Assembly: GCF_006542425.1 (NCBI RefSeq)
Contig: NZ_VFID01000016.1
Location: forward strand, 186,001-250,000
DNA from: Pseudoxanthomonas sp. z9
Lineage (GTDB): Bacteria; Pseudomonadota; Gammaproteobacteria; Xanthomonadales; Xanthomonadaceae
DNA: 64,000 nt
Direction: 5' to 3'
Of this stretch, positions 1 through 9,214 are shown one piece after another. Position 1 is the first letter of the stretch. Every line of letters starts with the position of its first letter. The translations under genes were made by a program, and so were the position numbers. A model generated the notes under the pieces. The model had not been told where the DNA came from. It saw only the letters and a program-made list of their open reading frames with translations, and did not search any database.

Positions 1-542
1 GCCCGCACCACGCGAAGTTTTAGGGAATCCGAGGACGGCTCCCGGATACGGCTGGATGCCACGTCATAGCGATCGGGATAGTCGCCGCCACAGGATCGTG
101 TGTGGCCTTCCGGAGAGATGAGATAACACTTCCGGCTTCCTGCGGAATGAAACGGATTCAGATCGATGAATCCACTTCGGGTCGACGGTTTGACGATGGC
201 GGCCCAGGCCTCGCCGTCCCTGAATGGCCTGGCTTCGGTGAAACGCGGACGCACGATCCAACGACCCCGCCGGTCGATGTAGCCCCATTTTCCGCCCGAT
301 TTCACCGCGGCCCGGCCTTCGGTAAACGGCTGTGCATCCTCAAAGGTCCCTGGGAACGGGGCCTGCCCATGGCCATCGACAAAACCGAACCGGCCATCGG
401 CATGCAGATAGGGGATGAGGAACGTTGCGGCGCTCACCGGATGTCCGGTCTCGGCGGCGCCATCGCTGGAGTGACCGGAGGCCATCATCGAGAGGGGCAG
501 GAATAGCCAGGTGAGGAGTCGAAGCCGGCGAGAGGAGGGCAT
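1..542 (-). CDS. WG-repeat protein, C-terminus beyond window
   Basis: The reverse strand reads openly from an ATG at 542 to the window edge, about 180 codons without a stop. The N-terminus (MPSSRRLRLLTWLFLPLSMM) is basic then hydrophobic, as in a signal peptide. After it come repeats with the pattern of the WG (KWG) beta-repeat family: 'GRFGFVDGHG', then 'GKWGYIDRRG', each followed by a 'F..A.PF..G.A' segment. WG repeats form secreted or periplasmic domains of unknown biochemical role. The reading is inferred from repeat periodicity and uninterrupted frame. The stop codon lies outside the window, so total length is unknown. The forward-strand ORFs over this stretch are shadows. Confidence 0.8.
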   Translation of the reverse strand, partial: MPSSRRLRLLTWLFLPLSMMASGHSSDGAAETGHPVSAATFLIPYLHADGRFGFVDGHGQAPFPGTFEDAQPFTEGRAAVKSGGKWGYIDRRGRWIVRPRFTEARPFRDGEAWAAIVKPSTRSGFIDLNPFHSAGSRKCYLISPEGHTRSCGGDYPDRYDVASSRIREPSSDSLKLRVVR

Positions 543-1112
543 GACAGGAGCAATGGCAGTGCGATCAGCGCTTGATTCTATCGGGATGATTCCGGGGCCT
601 CTTTGCGTTGTTAGTTCTCAAGTGCTGATGGATGCTGTCGGTCGCGTCGAGGAACCTGTTGCTCACGCAGGCGGGAAGCAGGCGAGCGAACCGGCTCCGG
701 TTCCGCTGTAACCCCGGGAAGCACTCGCCACCGCCCCGTGGGACTCCCGGTTCTGGGGACGGACCGGTGGCGTTCGCGTGGGCGCGCTGCGACCCACGCG
801 AACATGGTGTGCCGGTGAGAGGGGAGGTGCGCACGACGGTCGGGTACGGACGACAGGGGACCGATGACGACCAATCCCGGGACGAAGAAGGTCGGGTGGA
901 TCCATTCGCGGGGGAGCGCGTGGCAGGGATGAGGTTGAACGCACGCTGGCGACCCGCGATCGCCGTTCCTGGGCATCCCCCCGGGTCGCCGGAAGCGCGG
1001 CGGAAGGCGATCCACGGCGCCCCGTGGACGCCTGACAGCATGGGCAGGGAGAGGCGGCGAGCCTCGGCACGACGCCGATGCGGGACCGAACCTGAAAATC
1101 TGCCCGGCCGGT
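543..1112. other. Intergenic stretch without a supported gene
   Basis: Several long open frames cross this region on both strands, but their translations are rich in R, P, S and G, show no recognisable domain and have no clear ribosome-binding site. They look like GC-driven open frames. The region contains a perfect 11-bp inverted repeat at 772-803 (arms GTTCGCGTGGG and CCCACGCGAAC) and a 7-bp stem with 4-base loop near 1010-1027. I see no RNA gene that I recognise here. Confidence 0.5.
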
Positions 1113-1142
1113 CTGGCACAAATCCCGGAAGCCCCGTACAAT
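1113..1142 (+). promoter_or_regulatory. Promoter of tRNA-Asp
   Basis: A sigma70-type promoter reads CTGGCA (1113-1118), an 18-bp spacer, then TACAAT (1137-1142). It lies 14 bases upstream of the tRNA 5' end, so the start point would fall only a few bases before the mature tRNA. Confidence 0.6.
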
Positions 1143-1156
1143 GGTCGACTCAGCGC

Positions 1157-1233
1157 GGAGTGGTAGTTCAGTCGGTTAGAATGCTGGCCTGTCACGCCGG
1201 AGGTCGCGGGTTCGAGTCCCGTCCACTCCGCCA
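1157..1233 (+). tRNA. tRNA-Asp (GTC)
   Basis: A 77-nt cloverleaf. The acceptor arm GGAGTGG pairs with CCACTCC, followed by discriminator G and an encoded CCA. The anticodon loop CTGTCAC gives GTC for aspartate, and the T arm contains GTTCGAGTC. The sequence closely follows the E. coli tRNA-Asp pattern. It is a single gene, followed by a terminator hairpin and then ppiD on the same strand. Confidence 0.97.
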
Positions 1234-1243
1234 GTTATCCCGG

Positions 1244-1274
1244 AAAGCCCGCGAAAGCGGGCTTTCTGCTTTTC
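1244..1274 (+). terminator. Terminator after tRNA-Asp
   Basis: The hairpin AAAGCCCGC / GCGGGCTTT has a GAAA loop (1244-1266) and an imperfect T-rich tail (TGCTTTT). It separates tRNA-Asp from ppiD. Confidence 0.7.
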
Positions 1275-1389
1275 CGGGGACCGCTGCCCATGGTCGTGGA
1301 TGAACGGGGCAGGGCGTTACGCCCGGTTTGCGGCGAACCACCGCGAAGCGCGGTAAACTGCCCGGCTACTGAAATCGAGCCACGCATCG

Positions 1390-3366
1390 ATGCTGCAAAA
1401 ACTCCGCGATAAGACATCCGGGTGGATCGCCACCCTCATCCTGGGCCTGCTGATCATCCCGTTCGCCTTTGTCGGCGTGAACGAGTACATGACCGGCGGC
1501 ACGGCCAATGATGTCGCGACCGTCGAGGCGCCGCCCACCTGGTGGAAGTCCGCGCCGAACTGGTGGCCGGTGTCCAGGCTGTGGCAGCGCAAGGAAATCA
1601 CGGTCGACGAATTCCGCACGACCTTCGAGGCCGCGCGCCAGCAGCAGCGCCAGATGCTGGGCGAGAACTTCGACGCGCGCGAGTTCGAGAGCAAGGAGAA
1701 CAAGCTCAAGATCCTGGAGCAATTGATCAACCAGCGCGTGCTGGCGTTGGCCTCCGAGCGTGCCGGCATCGTGATCGGCGATGCAGCGGTCAACCAGGCC
1801 ATCGCCGCGGAACCGGCCTTCCAGGTCGACGGCAAATTCAATGCCGAACGCTACCAACTGGTGCTGGCTTCGCAGGTGCCGGCGCTGTCGCCACTGAAAT
1901 TCCAGGAGCAGGAACGCGAGCGCCAGAAGATGATGGTGATGCCCGAGGGCATCGGCACCTCCGATTTCGTCACCAAGGGCGAGCTGGATCGGCTGTTCAA
2001 GCTGCTGGCGCAGACCCGCGACGTGGGCCTGGCGCTGGTGCCGCCGGCCGCGCCGGATACCACGCCGGTGTCCGATGCCGACATCCAGAAGTGGTACGAC
2101 GGCCACAAGGCCGAGTACCGCCAGCCGGAAACGGTCTCGCTGGAGTATGTCGAAGTCAACGGCGCGACCCTGCCGGGCGCCGCGGCGCCGGACGAGGCGA
2201 CCCTGCGCAAGCGCTATGAAACCGAGAAGAACCGCTTCGTGGCGCCGGAACAGCGCGTGGTGTCGCACATCCTGATCGGCGCGCCGGCCGGTGCCGACGC
2301 CGCGACCTTGAAGAAGGCCGAGGACAAGGCCGCCGCGCTGGCCGCGCAGGCCAGGCAGGGTGCTGACTTCGCCGCGCTGGCCAAGGCCAATTCGGAAGAT
2401 CCGGGTTCCAAGGACACCGGCGGCTTGCTGCCGGCGTTCGCGCGCGACGGATCGATGGTCAAGCCGTTCGAGGACGCCGCGTTCGCCATGCAGGCCGGCG
2501 AGATCCGGGGCCCGGTCAAGAGCGACTTCGGCTATCACGTGCTGAAGCTCAACGAGATCAAGCCGGGCCAGGGCAAGAGCTTCGAGGAAGTCCGCGACGA
2601 ACTCGCCCGCGAGCAGGGCACCGCCGACGCCGAGCGTGCGTACAACGAGCTGGCCGGCAAGCTGGTCAACGAAGTGCTGAAGAATCCCACCGCGCTGGAG
2701 CCGGCCGCGAAGGCCGTCGGCCTGCCGGTGCAGAAGATCGGGCCGTTCTCGCGTGCCAACGCCAGCGGTATCGCCGCCAACCCGGCGGTGCTGCGCAGCG
2801 CGTTCTCCGATACGCTGGTGCAGGACGGCACGGTCAGCGATCCGATCGAGATCGCGCCCAGCCACAGCGTGGTGATCCGCGTGGTCGGCCACACGCCGGA
2901 GCAGCCGCAGCCGCTGGCCCAGGTCCGCGACGCGGTGATCGCCGCGATTCGCGCCGATCGCCAGGAGAAGGCCACCGCCGCCGCCGCCGACGCGGTGCTG
3001 GCGCGCATCGCCAAGGGCGAGACGCTGCAGGCGATCGCCACTGCCGACAAGCTCCAGTTCAACGAAATGCCGGGCATGCCGCGCGGCATGCCGGTACCGA
3101 CCGCGGAAGGCAACGAGGCGATCTTCGCGGTGCCGCGTCCGGCGGCCGGCAAGGCGTCGACCGGCAAGGTCGCGCTGGGCGGCGGTGCGTTCGCCGTGTT
3201 CGCGGTCACCAAGGTCACCGACGGCGATGCCGCGCAGGTGCCGGCCGAGCAGCGCGATGGCATGAAGCAGCAGTTGATCCAGTTGGGCGGAGGTGCCGCC
3301 GCCCAGGGTTTCATCGACGCCATGCGCAAGCAGTACAAGGTCACCGTGATGGAAGATCGCCTGTAA
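1390..3366 (+). CDS. ppiD: Periplasmic peptidyl-prolyl isomerase/chaperone PpiD (SurA/parvulin family)
   Basis: This 658-residue inner-membrane protein has a short cytoplasmic N-terminus (MLQKLRDKTSGW), one membrane segment at about 12-33, and a large periplasmic part. That part has a SurA-like chaperone region (about 60-210), a parvulin domain at about 288-390 (VSHILIG, GYHVLKL) and a C-terminal helical region. PpiD sits near the SecYEG translocon and helps fold outer-membrane and periplasmic proteins as they emerge. Architecture and length match the family (about 620-660 residues). The gene is monocistronic here: tRNA-Asp with its terminator lies upstream and a strong bidirectional terminator directly downstream. 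In many Proteobacteria ppiD follows lon and hupB; that context is absent. Confidence 0.95.
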   Translation: MLQKLRDKTSGWIATLILGLLIIPFAFVGVNEYMTGGTANDVATVEAPPTWWKSAPNWWPVSRLWQRKEITVDEFRTTFEAARQQQRQMLGENFDAREFESKENKLKILEQLINQRVLALASERAGIVIGDAAVNQAIAAEPAFQVDGKFNAERYQLVLASQVPALSPLKFQEQERERQKMMVMPEGIGTSDFVTKGELDRLFKLLAQTRDVGLALVPPAAPDTTPVSDADIQKWYDGHKAEYRQPETVSLEYVEVNGATLPGAAAPDEATLRKRYETEKNRFVAPEQRVVSHILIGAPAGADAATLKKAEDKAAALAAQARQGADFAALAKANSEDPGSKDTGGLLPAFARDGSMVKPFEDAAFAMQAGEIRGPVKSDFGYHVLKLNEIKPGQGKSFEEVRDELAREQGTADAERAYNELAGKLVNEVLKNPTALEPAAKAVGLPVQKIGPFSRANASGIAANPAVLRSAFSDTLVQDGTVSDPIEIAPSHSVVIRVVGHTPEQPQPLAQVRDAVIAAIRADRQEKATAAAADAVLARIAKGETLQAIATADKLQFNEMPGMPRGMPVPTAEGNEAIFAVPRPAAGKASTGKVALGGGAFAVFAVTKVTDGDAAQVPAEQRDGMKQQLIQLGGGAAAQGFIDAMRKQYKVTVMEDRL

Positions 3367-3388
3367 GCGTTCGACCGACGCAGTAAAG

Positions 3389-3416
3389 AAAAAGCCCGGC
3401 AAATGCCGGGCTTTTT
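3389..3416. terminator. Bidirectional terminator between ppiD and mltD
   Basis: The 10-bp stem AAAGCCCGGC / GCCGGGCTTT has an A run on one side and a T run on the other. It could serve ppiD on the plus strand and the convergent mltD transcript on the minus strand, although mltD stops about 190 bp away. Confidence 0.85.
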
Positions 3417-3607
3417 CATGGAGCAACGGCTGCCGCATCACGTTGGCGGGTGCCGGCATGCCAATGAAACATCCGCAAGACATCCTGGCCTTCGACTCAG
3501 CCCTCGCACGGGAGCATCCCTTCCTCTGCGGACAGGGACGGGCGTGCGAAGAATCCAGTGATCGCGCAGGCTGCCGTTCGCGATCGGGAAGCGCCCGGCG
3601 TGTCGTG

Positions 3608-4849
3608 TCAGGGCCGGTTTTCGTCCAGCGCCAGCACCATGCCCGGGCGCAGGATGGCATCGGATTTCAGGCCATTGCGCGACAGCAACTGCTGGGGCTT
3701 GAGGCCGTAACGTCGCGCAATGGTCCAGGCGGATTCGCCGGCGCGAACGGTGTGCGAGCGCCGGGATGCGCTGGCGACGGTGGTGTCCCTCGACGGTGGC
3801 GAAGCGCCCGCGGCGCCGATGCCGGTGGCGGACGGACCGGGCGCAGGCTCCGTTTCGAACGACGTATCGGCGAGTTGGGGAGAGGACGCCAACGTCGCGA
3901 TGCCCCGGGAATCGGGAGCGAGAATCCTGACCGGCTTGTCCAGGCGCGGGACGCCTTTGCCCAATGCCGGATTCAGCCGCTTGAGCAGCACGCTGTCGTG
4001 ACCGTTGGCGTCCGCCCAGCGCTCCAGGCTGGCGGCATCGCGGGGCAGGGCGTGCGCGGACAGGCGAGGCACCGGACGGTCCAGCCGTTTCAGCCACTCG
4101 CCACGATCGTCGGCCTGTTCGAAGATGCAGGCCAACGCGTGCAGTTTCTCCACATAGGCGTAGGTGATGCTGGACAGGCCGGGCAGTTCGGCCGGCCGCG
4201 CGTTCTGCGCGTTCATGCCGGCGCGGCGCATCGACTGCAGCACGCGGTATTCGCCGGCGTTGTAGGCCATCACGGCCAGCCGCCAATCGCCGCCGAACAT
4301 GCCGTACAGGGTCTTGAGGTAGCGTACCGCGGCCTGGGTCGAATCCACCGGCGAAAGCCGGCCGTCGTAACTTTCCCGTACCGGCACGCCATGGTTGCGT
4401 GCGGTCACGCCGATGAACTGCCACAAGCCCGCGGGACCGCTGGCATTGCGCGCGCCGGGCTTGTAGCCGCTTTCCACGAAGGGAATGAGCGCGAACTCGG
4501 TGGGTAGATGCGCCTCGCGCAGCGCGTCCACGACGTAGCCGAACAGCGGCAGCACGTCGTCGGATTTGACCAGTTGGCTCGGCGCGTGGGCGAAGTGTTT
4601 CTTCCAGCGCGGGCCGGTGGCGGCGGCATCGCATTGCGGTTCGGCGAGTCCGGCGCGGAAACGCTGGTAGATCTCCAGCCCGCTTTCCTGCTGGCTGGGC
4701 GGCACGGTGACCAGTTCGATCGGGGGCGCCGAAGACTGGCTTGCCCGTGCCGGCGACAGTGCCAGGCCCAGACTGGTGCAGCAGGCCAGCGCGAGCAGGC
4801 CGGCTCGCAGGCCGGGAAACGGGCCAGGAAGCGGGCCGCGCCGGCTCAT
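3608..4849 (-). CDS. mltD: Membrane-bound lytic murein transglycosylase D with LysM domain
   Basis: This 413-residue exported protein cleaves the glycan strands of peptidoglycan, releasing 1,6-anhydromuropeptides. A long basic N-terminus precedes a hydrophobic signal segment (about 15-36). The SLT domain at about 95-230 has the catalytic glutamate E126 in VESGY, then GLWQF (141-145) and AYNAGE (195-200). A Ser/Pro/Ala linker leads to one C-terminal LysM peptidoglycan-binding domain (about 365-410); E. coli MltD has more LysM copies. No lipobox cysteine sits in the usual place (the CC lies within the hydrophobic core), so lipidation is uncertain. The ATG overlaps the stop of gloB by four bases (ATGA), so the two are translationally coupled. 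mltD next to gloB is conserved in gammaproteobacteria. Confidence 0.93.
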   Translation of the reverse strand: MSRRGPLPGPFPGLRAGLLALACCTSLGLALSPARASQSSAPPIELVTVPPSQQESGLEIYQRFRAGLAEPQCDAAATGPRWKKHFAHAPSQLVKSDDVLPLFGYVVDALREAHLPTEFALIPFVESGYKPGARNASGPAGLWQFIGVTARNHGVPVRESYDGRLSPVDSTQAAVRYLKTLYGMFGGDWRLAVMAYNAGEYRVLQSMRRAGMNAQNARPAELPGLSSITYAYVEKLHALACIFEQADDRGEWLKRLDRPVPRLSAHALPRDAASLERWADANGHDSVLLKRLNPALGKGVPRLDKPVRILAPDSRGIATLASSPQLADTSFETEPAPGPSATGIGAAGASPPSRDTTVASASRRSHTVRAGESAWTIARRYGLKPQQLLSRNGLKSDAILRPGMVLALDENRP

Positions 4850-5622
4850 GCGCGGAACTGGTCCTTCCAGCGCCGCAGTTCGGCGAAGGTCTCGACCCGG
4901 TCGGCGGGCACGCGGCCCAGCCGGTGCGCCACGGCCGCGCGCACGGCCTCGCTGTCCACCCGCAGGAACGGGTTGGTCGCGGTTTCCTGGGCCAGGGTCG
5001 ACGGCAGGGTCGGACGGCCGGCTTGGCGCATGGCGTGGACTTCCTCGGTTCTGCGACGCAACGCCTCGTTGGCGGGATCCACCGTGCGGGCGAACGCGGC
5101 GTTGGCCAGGGTGTACTCGTGGCCGCAGCAGACGGCGGTCGAGCCGGGCAGGGCGGCCAGGCGGTCCAGCGAGCCCAGCATCTGGGACGGCGTACCTTCG
5201 AACATCCGCCCACAGCCCAGGCTGAACAAGGTATCACCGCAGAACAGGTGGTCCTGGTCCTGGCCCCCGCCCAGATAGGCGATGTGGCTGCGGGTATGGC
5301 CCGGCACCGCCAGCACCTCCAGGCGCCAGTTCTTCAGCCTCACCCGGGCACCATCGCCCACCCGCACGCAGTCGAAGGGAATCCGCTCGTCCTCCGGTGC
5401 GTAGACCGGCAGGGTCGGCCAGCGGGCGCGCAGCGCGGCCACGCCGCCGATATGGTCGTTGTGGTGATGGGTCAGCAGGACCGCCGCGGGCCACAGGCCC
5501 TGGTCGGCGGCGGCCAGCACCGGTGCGGCGTCCCCGGGGTCCACGATCAGCGCGTCGCCGTCGTCGTCGGCCAGCGCCCAGATGTAGTTGTCGTCGAAGG
5601 CGGGCAGGGCGGTCAGGCGCAT
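4846..5622 (-). CDS. gloB: Hydroxyacylglutathione hydrolase (glyoxalase II)
   Basis: This 258-residue metallo-beta-lactamase-fold enzyme hydrolyses S-lactoylglutathione to lactate and glutathione, the second step of methylglyoxal detoxification in the cytoplasm. The dinuclear metal motif [10 protein letters not shown] is at 51-60. Further metal ligands are in 'VPGHT' and 'FCGDTLF', and the glutathione-binding C-terminal part includes 'CCGHEYT' and a terminal RxWKDQFRA. I chose the ATG at 5622 ([15 protein letters not shown]), the family's normal start. The frame is open further upstream, but that part is out of family. The gene overlaps mltD downstream and is divergent from the methyltransferase gene, 54 bp away. 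Confidence 0.96.
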   Translation of the reverse strand: MRLTALPAFDDNYIWALADDDGDALIVDPGDAAPVLAAADQGLWPAAVLLTHHHNDHIGGVAALRARWPTLPVYAPEDERIPFDCVRVGDGARVRLKNWRLEVLAVPGHTRSHIAYLGGGQDQDHLFCGDTLFSLGCGRMFEGTPSQMLGSLDRLAALPGSTAVCCGHEYTLANAAFARTVDPANEALRRRTEEVHAMRQAGRPTLPSTLAQETATNPFLRVDSEAVRAAVAHRLGRVPADRVETFAELRRWKDQFRA

Positions 5623-5676
5623 GGGCGATGGTTTTGGGGAGGGACGCTGGAAGGGTCGTCCACTACAATCCCGAAC

Positions 5677-6336
5677 ATGCCTGCCTTCGAGTTCAGCCGT
5701 CAACCCGATGCCCTGGCATGGTTCGGTGCCGGGCGCGGGCAGGCCCTGCTGGCGGCCGAGACCGTTGCCGCCGGCCAATGGCTGACGCTGCGGCCGGCCC
5801 AGCCCGCGCTGTGGCTCTCCCCCGAGGCGCCTCGCCCGCCGGTCGTGCTCCACGGCTTCAGCCGGCAGTTGTGGCTGTGGCGGCATCCGGACGGCTTCAG
5901 CGGCGATCTGCGCTGCGAACTGCCCCTGCCGCTGCCCAGCGAGGCCTTCGGCAGCATCGTTGTCCAGCACGTACCGGAGGCCGGTTCGGCGACCGATCTG
6001 CTGGGCGAGTGCGCGCGCGTGCTCGCTCCCGGCGGACGCCTGCGGCTGTACACGCTCAACCCCATCAGCCCGTACCGGTGGCGCTGGCGCGGCACCGCCC
6101 TGCGGGTCCGCGATGCCGCCGGCTGGCAGGGCGCGCTTCGCCAGGCCGGCCTGCACCCGCTCGCCGCCGTCGCCGGCTACCAGGGGCCGCTGCTACGCGG
6201 CACCGCGATGGCGCCGCATCTTTCCTCCAACCGGTTCCGCGCGGTCTGCGTGCTGGAAGCCGAAAAACGCGTCGCCGCCCTGATTCCGCCCGCGCCGGCC
6301 CGGCGCGGCTGGAACACCGGCGCGGCGCACGCCTGA
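5677..6336 (+). CDS. SAM-dependent methyltransferase (YafS-like)
   Basis: This 219-residue class I methyltransferase-like protein starts [16 protein letters not shown]. The C-terminal half is the recognisable methyltransferase_11 part, '[22 protein letters not shown]' in pattern (acidic residue, then RVLxPGG). The N-terminal SAM-binding GxGxG motif is poor (GAGRGQAL). Its position between gloB (divergent) and rnhA matches the yafS position in E. coli, and this synteny supports the call more than the motifs do. Substrate unknown. Confidence 0.8.
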   Translation: MPAFEFSRQPDALAWFGAGRGQALLAAETVAAGQWLTLRPAQPALWLSPEAPRPPVVLHGFSRQLWLWRHPDGFSGDLRCELPLPLPSEAFGSIVVQHVPEAGSATDLLGECARVLAPGGRLRLYTLNPISPYRWRWRGTALRVRDAAGWQGALRQAGLHPLAAVAGYQGPLLRGTAMAPHLSSNRFRAVCVLEAEKRVAALIPPAPARRGWNTGAAHA

Positions 6337-6357
6337 ACCCAAAAAGCACAGGAAGCA

Positions 6358-6810
6358 ATGAAGCAGATTTCCATCCACACCGACGGCTCCTGCCTGGGCA
6401 ATCCCGGGCCCGGGGGCTGGGCCGCCCTGCTGCGCTACCAGAAGAAGGAGCGCGAACTTTCCGGGGGCGAAGCCCAGACCACCAACAACAGGATGGAGCT
6501 GATGGCGGCCATCGTCGCGTTGGAGACGCTGACCGAAAGCTGCAACATCGCGCTGTACATCGATTCGCAGTATGTGCGCCAGGGCATCACCGAGTGGATG
6601 CCCAACTGGGTGCGACGCAACTGGAAGACCGCCGCCGGCGAGCCGGTCAAGAACCGCGATCTGTGGGAGCGCCTGCACGAGGCCACCCGGCGCCATCGCA
6701 TTGAATGGCACTGGGTGAAGGGCCACAACGGGGATCCGGACAACGAACGCGTTGATCAGCTGGCGCGCATGCAGGCGCTCAGGTTCCGAGACGGCGGCGC
6801 GGTAAAGTAA
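6358..6810 (+). CDS. rnhA: Ribonuclease HI
   Basis: This 150-residue enzyme degrades the RNA strand of RNA:DNA hybrids, removing R-loops and primer RNA. The catalytic residues D9 (HTDGSC), E47 (NRMELMAA), D69 (YIDSQYV), H123 (VKGHNG) and D133 (NERVDQLA) are all present, along with the basic handle (NWVRRNWKT). Length matches E. coli RNase HI. The usual order rnhA-dnaQ is interrupted here by a GNAT acetyltransferase gene 5 bp downstream, and all three probably share a transcript. Confidence 0.97.
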   Translation: MKQISIHTDGSCLGNPGPGGWAALLRYQKKERELSGGEAQTTNNRMELMAAIVALETLTESCNIALYIDSQYVRQGITEWMPNWVRRNWKTAAGEPVKNRDLWERLHEATRRHRIEWHWVKGHNGDPDNERVDQLARMQALRFRDGGAVK

Positions 6811-6815
6811 GCGGC

Positions 6816-7349
6816 ATGAATCTTTCACCCGTGCTCGAAACCGAGCGCCTGCGCCTGTTCGAGCTGTCGGAGCACGCGCCCGGCGATACCGCCTTCGTGC
6901 TGGAACTGCTCAACGATCCGGATTTCCTCCGCTACATCGGCGACCGCGGGGTGCACTCGCTGGCGCAGGCCGCCGACTACCTGCGCGACGGACCGGTGGC
7001 GAGCTACCGGCTCAACGGTTTCGGCCTGTATCGGGTGGAACGGCGCGAGGACGGCGCGGCGGTGGGCATGTGCGGATTGATCAAGCGGCCCCCGCTGGCG
7101 CATCCCGATCTTGGCTACGCCCTGTTGCCGCGTTTTCGCGGCAACGGCTACGTGGCCGAGGCCGCGCGGGCGGTGCTCGCGGCGGCGCGCGAACAGGACA
7201 TCGCCACCGTGCTGGCGGTGGTGGACCCGGACAACGCGGCCTCGATCCGGACCCTGCGGGACCTGGATTTCGGGTACCGTGAAATGATCCGGCTCGCGGC
7301 GGACGACATCGAACTGAAGTTGTTCGCCTGGCAATCAGACAAGCAATAG
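6816..7349 (+). CDS. GNAT N-acetyltransferase (RimJ/RimL type)
   Basis: This 177-residue GNAT protein starts 'LETERLRLFELSE', the typical opening of the RimJ/RimL ribosomal-protein-acetylating subgroup. The acetyl-CoA binding core follows: 'LGYALLPRFRGNGYVAEAARAVL' in pattern (R/Q-x-x-G-x-G/A). The conserved 'VDPDNAASIRTLRDLDFGY' comes near the C-terminus. Substrate is not predictable. The gene lies between rnhA and dnaQ with gaps of 5 and 13 bases, so it is probably co-transcribed with them. Confidence 0.88.
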   Translation: MNLSPVLETERLRLFELSEHAPGDTAFVLELLNDPDFLRYIGDRGVHSLAQAADYLRDGPVASYRLNGFGLYRVERREDGAAVGMCGLIKRPPLAHPDLGYALLPRFRGNGYVAEAARAVLAAAREQDIATVLAVVDPDNAASIRTLRDLDFGYREMIRLAADDIELKLFAWQSDKQ

Positions 7350-7362
7350 GCAAGACAGACGC

Positions 7363-8103
7363 ATGCGACAGATCATCCTCGACACCGAAACCACCGGCCT
7401 GGAATGGAAGAAGGGCAACCGCATCGTGGAAATCGGTTGTGTCGAACTGCTCGAACGCCGGCCCACCGGCCGCACCTACCACCAGTACATCCATCCGCAG
7501 CGCGAGTTCGAGCAGGGCGCGGCGGAGGTCACCGGCCTGAGCCTGGACTTCCTGTCGGACAAGCCGCTCTTCGCGCAGATCGCCGACGAGTTCCTTGCCT
7601 TCATCGACGGTGCCGAACTAATCATCCACAACGCCGCGTTCGACGTCGGTTTCCTGGACTATGAGCTGTCGTTGCTGGGCGAAAACTACGGGCGCCTGCT
7701 GGACCGGGTGACCGTGGAGGATTCACTGCTGCTGGCGCGCCAGCGCTTCCCGGGGCAGCGCAATTCGCTGGATGCGCTGTGCAAGCGGCTGGGCGTGGAC
7801 AATACCCACCGCCAGTTGCACGGCGCGCTGCTCGACGCCCAGTTGCTCTGCGATGTCTACCTCGCGTTGACCGCCGGTCAACGGGAAATCGGCTTCGCCG
7901 GTCTGGACGAGCCGAGTTCAGGCGCGGCGTTGGCGGCGACCGACTTCAGCGGCATGGCCAGTGGTCCGCGCCCACGCGTGCAGATCGGCGAGGCCGAACA
8001 GGCCGCGCACGAGGCCCGCCTGGAAAAACTGCGCAAGAAAGCCGGCAGGGCATTGTGGGATGAACTGGACGCCCCGGCCATGACCGAAACCGCCGTCGCC
8101 TGA
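7363..8103 (+). CDS. dnaQ: DNA polymerase III epsilon subunit (3'-5' proofreading exonuclease)
   Basis: This 246-residue DEDDh exonuclease proofreads for the replicative polymerase. The motifs are ExoI D7-x-E9 (LDTETTG), ExoII D94 (NAAFDVGF) and ExoIII H153...D158 (HGALLDAQ). The C-terminal tail, which binds the alpha subunit, ends in a basic helix (EARLEKLRKKAGRALWDEL). Length fits the family. It closes the rnhA - GNAT - dnaQ group and is followed by a palindromic repeat and a convergent PP2C gene. Confidence 0.97.
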   Translation: MRQIILDTETTGLEWKKGNRIVEIGCVELLERRPTGRTYHQYIHPQREFEQGAAEVTGLSLDFLSDKPLFAQIADEFLAFIDGAELIIHNAAFDVGFLDYELSLLGENYGRLLDRVTVEDSLLLARQRFPGQRNSLDALCKRLGVDNTHRQLHGALLDAQLLCDVYLALTAGQREIGFAGLDEPSSGAALAATDFSGMASGPRPRVQIGEAEQAAHEARLEKLRKKAGRALWDELDAPAMTETAVA

Positions 8104-8130
8104 ATCTCGGGGCGGAGCAGGCAACATACC

Positions 8131-8205
8131 TTGCAGCGCCGAGCTTGCTCGGCGAACCGGGGCGGGAGATCCGAGGGCAAGCGGAGCAAGAAGCTCCGCT
8201 CTACG
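8131..8205. repeat. Pair of GTAG-type palindromes (SMAG/REP-like)
   Basis: On the minus strand the element begins with GTAGAGCGGAGC, closes the palindrome with GCTCCGCTTG, and after a spacer ends in a second palindrome arm (CGAGCAAGCTCGGCGCTG). The same layout, in the opposite orientation, lies at 18791-18867. The GTAG start and paired inverted arrangement resemble the SMAG elements described in Stenotrophomonas maltophilia. It fills the gap between the convergent genes dnaQ and the PP2C phosphatase. Confidence 0.65.
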
Positions 8206-8910
8206 TCAGTGACAACGCACCAGGATGGCGGTGACGTTGTCCGAACCGCCACCGTCCAGGGCCGCGGCGATCAGGCAATCCACGCATTCCTGCGCGCTGC
8301 AGTCGGACAGCCTCAGGGTGTCGGCGATGCTGCGATCGTCCACTTCCTCGGTCAGCCCGTCGCTGCACAGCAACAGTTGCATGCCCGGGCGCAGTTCGCC
8401 GGTGAGGGTCTCCACGTTGAGATGGGTCGGATCGGTCACGCCCAGCGCCTGGGTCACGACGTTGCGATGCGGATGCGAGCGCGCCTGTTCGCTGGTCAGC
8501 GAGCCCTGGGCGATCAGTTCCTGCACGTAGCTGTGGTCCTGGCTCAACTGGGCCAACTGGCCGTCGCGCCACAGATAGGCGCGGCTGTCGCCGACCCAGG
8601 CCACCTCGAAACGGTTGCCCTGGACCCGCGCGGCCACCACGGTGGTGCCCATCGGCAGGGTGTCGTTGCGGCGCCGGGAGGTGCGGATGATCTCCTCGTC
8701 GGCGATGCGGATGGCCTGGTGCAGCGGCGTCCCGTCGCGGATTTCGCGCACGATGGTCTCGCGCGCCAGCGCGCTGGCCACCTCGCCGCAGGCGTGCCCC
8801 CCCATGCCATCGGCCACCAGCCACAGTCCCAGCTCGCTGTCGCCGTAGTAGGTGTCCTCGTTCAGCTCCCTTCTGAGGCCTACGTGGGTGATGTGCCCGA
8901 ATTCGATCAT
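8206..8910 (-). CDS. PP2C-type Ser/Thr protein phosphatase
   Basis: This 234-residue cytosolic metal-dependent phosphatase belongs to the Stp1/PrpC type. The motifs run in order: 'ELNEDTYYG' (metal-binding Asp), 'VADGMGGHACGEVAS' with D34, 'GTTVVAA', 'VAWVGDSRAYL', 'HPHRNVVTQALG', 'LCSDGLTEEV' and 'GGGSDNVTAIL'. It would reverse phosphorylation by Ser/Thr kinases, but no kinase is adjacent. I chose the ATG at 8910 (MIEFGHITHVGL), which matches the family N-terminus. The frame is open to 9096 but runs into the tRNA-Ser promoter region, so the longer form is unlikely. Confidence 0.93.
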   Translation of the reverse strand: MIEFGHITHVGLRRELNEDTYYGDSELGLWLVADGMGGHACGEVASALARETIVREIRDGTPLHQAIRIADEEIIRTSRRRNDTLPMGTTVVAARVQGNRFEVAWVGDSRAYLWRDGQLAQLSQDHSYVQELIAQGSLTSEQARSHPHRNVVTQALGVTDPTHLNVETLTGELRPGMQLLLCSDGLTEEVDDRSIADTLRLSDCSAQECVDCLIAAALDGGGSDNVTAILVRCH

Positions 8911-9063
8911 TGACGTCCTGATGGTGGGAGCGGGGGAGGAAGTTCCCTGCTGGTTGATACGGAATGATCCGGGCGAAACGGACAGCGGGCAAGCAAAAGC
9001 GAGCCCGGGAGAGTTTCCGTTCAGTGGGAAACGACGAATCCGGCCGGAATCTTCAGTTTCGGC

Positions 9064-9092
9064 TTGTCGGAGAAGGGCCCGACCCGTATCAT
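9064..9092 (+). promoter_or_regulatory. Promoter of tRNA-Ser (CGA)
   Basis: TTGTCG (9064-9069), a 17-bp spacer, then TATCAT (9087-9092), 31 bases upstream of the tRNA. The short leader contains a GC-rich hairpin. Confidence 0.6.
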
Positions 9093-9123
9093 TCACGCCC
9101 CCGGCCGCGCGCCGGGGACCACC

Positions 9124-9214
9124 GGAGAGGTGGCAGAGTGGTTGAATGTACCTGACTCGAAATCAGGCATACGTTAATAGCGTATCGGGGGTTCGAATCC
9201 CCCCCTCTCCGCCA
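9124..9214 (+). tRNA. tRNA-Ser (CGA)
   Basis: A 91-nt class II tRNA. GGAGAGG pairs with CCTCTCC, with discriminator G and an encoded CCA. The anticodon loop CTCGAAA gives CGA (reads UCG). A long variable arm (CATACG...CGTATCG region) and a standard T arm follow. It is followed by a terminator and two further copies of its own 3' end. Confidence 0.97.

Noticed and set aside
611-1303. Long overlapping open frames on both strands (up to 223 codons)
   Set aside because: Translations are R/P/S/G-rich without domains, have no ribosome-binding site, and the longest runs through tRNA-Asp.
1366-3660. 764-codon reverse frame opposite ppiD
   Set aside because: Shadow of a GC-rich gene; H/R/G-rich low-complexity translation, while ppiD has clear family motifs.
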